Positions 60,233-64,000 of a DNA stretch of 64,000 bases are shown piece by piece. The number at the start of each line of letters is the position of its first letter. Position 1 is the first letter of the stretch. The DNA is from Stenocarpella maydis (Eukaryota > Ascomycota > Sordariomycetes > Diaporthales > Diaporthaceae), in the NCBI GenBank assembly GCA_002270565.1, contig NQMI01000074.1:161186-225185 (forward strand), read 5' to 3'. Position numbers and translations under genes: made by a program. The notes under the pieces were generated by a model. It was not told the DNA's origin. It saw only the letters and a list, made by a program, of their open reading frames with translations, and made no database searches.

Positions 60233-63200
60233 CAGACGACGATGGCTTTGAGGCCCTTCTGGAGCCATTCTACAATGGAAAGAAGCTCACCGACCCCATT
60301 TCCACAAAGGAGGACAAGTACCAACTTCTGCCCGCCTTCCTGAAGGTCAAAGGTATGTACGCTCCCTCGCGCCCAAGCCCCCGCAACCCATCCAGCATGC
60401 TTATTTTGCGCCGCCAGGCCTGGTGAAACAACACATCGACTCGTACAACTACTTCATCGACCATGACATCAAAGAAATTGTCAAGGCGAATCGCATCATT
60501 CGTAGCGAGGTCGACAGCGGCTTCTACCTCGAGTTCCTCGACATCCGAGTTGGCATGCCCACCCGCGGTGATGCCGGCCAGTCCTTCAAAGCCAAGAACC
60601 ATGTCACCCCCATGGAGTGTCGCCTCAGGGACATGACATACGCTGCCCCGATCATCATCGACATCGCTTATATCAGGGACAGGAAAAAGATCATCCGGAG
60701 GAATGTCCCCCTCGCACGCATGCCCATCATGCTCAAGAGCTCCAAGTGTGTCTTGGCAGGGGCCACGAACCACAAGATGGAGCTCATGAACGAGTGTCCT
60801 TTGGATCCGGGCGGTTATTTCATCATTGGTGGAACGGAAAAGGTCATTCTGATTCAGGAGCAGCTCAGCAAGAACCGAGTGATAGTCGAGGCCGACGACA
60901 AGAAGGAACTCATCCAGGCATCCGTCACGAGTTCGACCCATGAAAGGAAGTCCAAGACGTATGTCATCTTGAAAAAGGACAGGATCATCCTGAGGCACAA
61001 TGTGCTTGTCGAGGACATCCCGATCGTCATCATCCTGAAGGCACTTGGCGGTCTCTCAGACTACGAGATTATGCAGCTGGTGGCCGGGTCCGACGGTCGC
61101 TACCAGGACGATTTCGCCCTCAACTTCGATGAGGCGACCCGCGTTGGAGTCTTCACACAGCAGCAGGCACTCGAGTACATTGGTACTCGCGTCAGGATGG
61201 GATCAAAAGCCAAGCCACATTTCGGCCCTGCACCTCGGCGCAACAACGTTGAAGAGGGACTCGACGCGCTGGCCAACATCATCCTTGCCCATGTCTCCAT
61301 CGAGGGTCTCGATTTCTATCCCAAGGCCATCTACATAGCAATGATGACCCGGAGGGTGTTGATGGCTTCTCACGACCCAAAGCTGGTCGACGATCGTGAT
61401 TTCGTGGGTAACAAGCGGCTTGAGCTGGCTGGACAAATGCTCTCACTTCTCTTCGAGGATCTCTTCAAGAGTTTTCTCACTAACCTGAGGATGAATATCG
61501 ACAAGGTGCTTAAGAAGCCCAACAAGGCTATCCCATTTGATCCGTTGACCTCGATCAGCGGCACAGGTGGCCACATCACCCAGGGTATGAACAGGGCAAT
61601 CCAGTCCGGCAATTGGAGTGTCAAGCGTTTTAACATGAACCGAGCCGGCGTTACTCACGTCCTCAGCCGACTAAGTTATATTGCCGCGCTGGGGATGATG
61701 ACTCGAATTACGAGTCAATTTGAGAAAACGCGCAAGGTGTCTGGACCCAGAGCTCTCCAGCCTTCGCAATGGGGTATGCTGTGTACTTCAGACACTCCTG
61801 AAGGTGAGGCTTGTGGTCTGGTCAAGAATCTGGCCTTGATGACCCACATCACGACCGAGGTGGACGAGAAGCCCGTCAAGAAGTTCATCCTTACTGTTGA
61901 TTCGAATGTGGAACCTATCCGGAACTTCTCTGGTTCGGAGATGCACCAGGCTGGCGCATACATCATATCAATTAACGGAACACCGTTCGCCCTCACACAC
62001 TACCCCAAGCGGTTCGCATCCAAGTTCAGAACCATGCGCCGTCGTGGTTGGATAGACCCCTTCGTCAGCATCAACACCAACTCGCATTTCAACACTATAT
62101 TCATCGCTACAGACGAAGGAAGAGTTTGCCGGCCATATATCATTGTAAAGGATGGTGTGTCAAAGTTGCTTCCGGAACACCTCAGATTGCTCCAACAGGG
62201 CAAAGTAGGCTTTGATGACTTCCTCCGGAGGGGCGTTGTCGAGTACCTAGACGTGAACGAAGAGAACGATGCTCTCATCGCTCTTTACGAATCAGACATC
62301 ACGCGGATCACAACACACGTCGAGATTGAGCCGTTTACCATCCTTGGGGCTGTGGCTGGCCTGATTCCATTCCCCCATCACAATCAGTCGCCCCGAAACA
62401 CATATCAATGTGCTATGGGTAAACAAGCGATTGGGGCCATTGCCTACAATCAATTCAACCGGATCGACACCCTACTTTACACGCTGGTGTACCCCCAGCG
62501 GCCTATGGTCATCTCGAAGACAATCGAGCTTACCAGCTACGACAAACTCCCGGCCGGCCACAATGCTACGGTGGTTGTCATGTCTTACTCCGGCTACGAT
62601 ATAGAAGACGCGCTGGTCCTCAATAAGGCATCATGCGATAGAGGTTTCGGGCGGTGCCAGGTCTTCCGCAAATATGCCGCGGAGCTTCAGAGATACCCTA
62701 ATGGGGCGTCTGAAAGGATCGGCCAGCCTGAGACGGACCCCATGACGAAGCAGAAGATTGCCAAACACGAGGTTCTCGATGACGATGGGCTGGCCAGGGT
62801 CGGCTGGCAAATTCACAACGGCGAGACGATGGTCAAGAAGGAAACCCCACTGGACACTGGCACAAGTATAGGTGGGGGCAAGAGTTCTAATGAGTACCGA
62901 GATACGTCCATGGCCTACCGGATTCCAGATCCAGCTTATATCGACAAGGTTATGGTGACACAAACGGAGAGAGAGACAGTCTTGGTCAAGGTTCAGACCA
63001 GGCAGACCCGTCGCCCTGAGCTCGGTGACAAGTTCTCGTCTCGACACGGACAGAAGGGTGTCGTCGGCATCATCGTCGACCAGGAAGACTTGCCATTCAG
63101 CGACAAGGGTCTGGTTCCGGACATCATCATGAACCCCCACGGTTTCCCGTCCCGTATGACAGTGGGCAAGCTCCTCGAATGTCTTACTGGCAAGGCTTCA

Positions 63201-63761
63201 ATCGTCCATGGCCGAAAGAAGTACGGCTACGGCGATGCCTTCCGGTCGCACCCCGTCGAGGAGGTTAGCAAGGTCCTTGTCGACCATGGATTCTCCTGGG
63301 AGGGCAAGGACTACTTCACGTCTGGCATCACGGGGGAGCCTCTCGAGGCGTACATTTTCAACGGGCCCATCTACTACCAGCGGCTGAAGCACATGGTACA
63401 GGACAAGATGCATTCCCGGGCGAGGGGACCACGCGCGATCCTGACGAGGCAGCCGACCGAGGGTCGTTCGCGCGATGGTGGTCTGCGTCTGGGAGAAATG
63501 GAGCGCGATTGTTTGATCGCATATGGCGCGTCGCAACTTCTTCTGGAGAGACTGATGCATAGCTCCGACGGCACGAGCGTAGACATCTGCCAGCGCTGCG
63601 GCCTCTTCGGGTACAAGGGATACTGTCAGACCTGCAAGAGCACAAGGGAGGTGACAGCAATGACCATGCCGTACGCTGCAAAGCTGCTTGTACAGGAGTT
63701 GATATCGATGAATGTCGGGGTGAGGCTGCAAATGGAGGACGAGTTCCCCCACCCGAGGTAA
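60223..63761 (+). CDS. RPC2: DNA-directed RNA polymerase III second-largest subunit
   Basis: Catalytic beta-like subunit of RNA polymerase III, which makes tRNA, 5S rRNA and U6. Exons are 60223-60352 and 60418-63761, giving 1157 aa, close to yeast Ret1. Conserved blocks in order are GLVKQHIDSYNYFIDHDIK near the start, ECRLRDMTYAAPIIIDIAY (protrusion), CPLDPGGYFIIGGTEKVI, the fork region SQWGMLCTSDTPEGEACGLV, GYDIEDALVLNKAS, the hybrid-binding GDKFSSRHGQKGVVG, and NPHGFPSRMTVGKLLE. A zinc ribbon near the C-terminus has Cys 1101, 1104, 1113 and 1116 (CQRCGLFGYKGYCQTC). ALGGLSDYEIMQLV and QAGAYIISINGTPFALTHYP are of Pol III type rather than Rpb2. The chosen ATG gives the family start MPVTDDDGFEALLEPFYNGK. 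Confidence 0.97.
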
Positions 63762-64000
63762 AGAAAGCCTCCGTAAAAGATGTTGGGTACCACAGCCCAC
63801 GTTGCTTGCACGACAGGGATAAACAGTGTGGATGACGATCACAAGAGACGTTACAATTGGCATAGCATTCTGGCGCAAGGGAGTATCGATATATGTGTAC
63901 ATAGTATAAGGACAGACGGAAGAGGGTTAATTCGTCGCTCTTCGAGAAACCGAGACACGTTCTGCAGCGCCATTATTGAGTGTGAGGTTTCTGTTGGGGG

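Overview
The window is nuclear DNA from a filamentous ascomycete, most probably a Sordariomycete. The evidence is the gene content (DASH subunit Dad3, a two-exon Nfu1, a Puf4/Puf5-type Pumilio protein, a fungal TDT transporter, RNA polymerase III Rpc2), short introns of about 50 to 180 nt with GTRNGT donors and CTRAC-like branch sites, GC-rich coding exons, and long pyrimidine-rich leaders. I found no bacterial-style operons, CRISPR array, tRNA, rRNA, virus or intact transposon. All homology calls come from reading the sequence, not from a search.

Layout. 1-4.8 kb: no supportable gene. 4.8-7.3 kb: sugar-porter MFS transporter (+). 8.4-8.9 kb: small LYR-motif protein (+). 10.2-11.7 kb: five-exon mitochondrial carrier (+). 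12.8-16.7 kb: Cog7-like Golgi tether subunit (-), Dad3 (+) and mitochondrial ribosomal protein uS5m (-). 17.6 kb: 71-aa single-span membrane protein (+). 18.5-20.2 kb: TDT-family malate/sulfite-type transporter (-) with an 8-nt micro-exon. 21.6-23.6 kb: unrecognised acidic protein (+). 25.6-28.3 kb: Ras-like P-loop domain fused to a RasGEF (+). 28.9-29.4 kb: frameshifted coding remnant. 32.0-32.7 kb: hypothetical protein (+). 32.9-35.3 kb: divergent pair, zf-HIT protein (-) and Nfu1 (+). 35.3-41.5 kb: gene-poor. 41.5-44.3 kb: PSP1-domain protein (+). 45.5-46.5 kb: basic/coiled-coil protein (+). 47.3-48.3 kb: ribosomal protein eL15 (+). 50.9-55.7 kb: PUF protein (-). 55.7-60.2 kb: gene-poor. 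60.2-63.8 kb: RNA polymerase III subunit Rpc2 (+).

The genes are mostly housekeeping: cytosolic and mitochondrial translation (eL15, uS5m), Pol III transcription, Fe-S cluster delivery, snoRNP assembly, Golgi tethering, kinetochore attachment, Ras signalling, post-transcriptional control and solute transport. They are unlinked eukaryotic units and do not form a cluster or pathway. I see no convincing novel multi-gene system. The most unusual points are the GTPase-like/RasGEF fusion, upstream ORFs overlapping the MFS and Rpc2 start codons, the 8-nt exon, unusually long introns in the PUF gene, and the decayed ORF near 29 kb.
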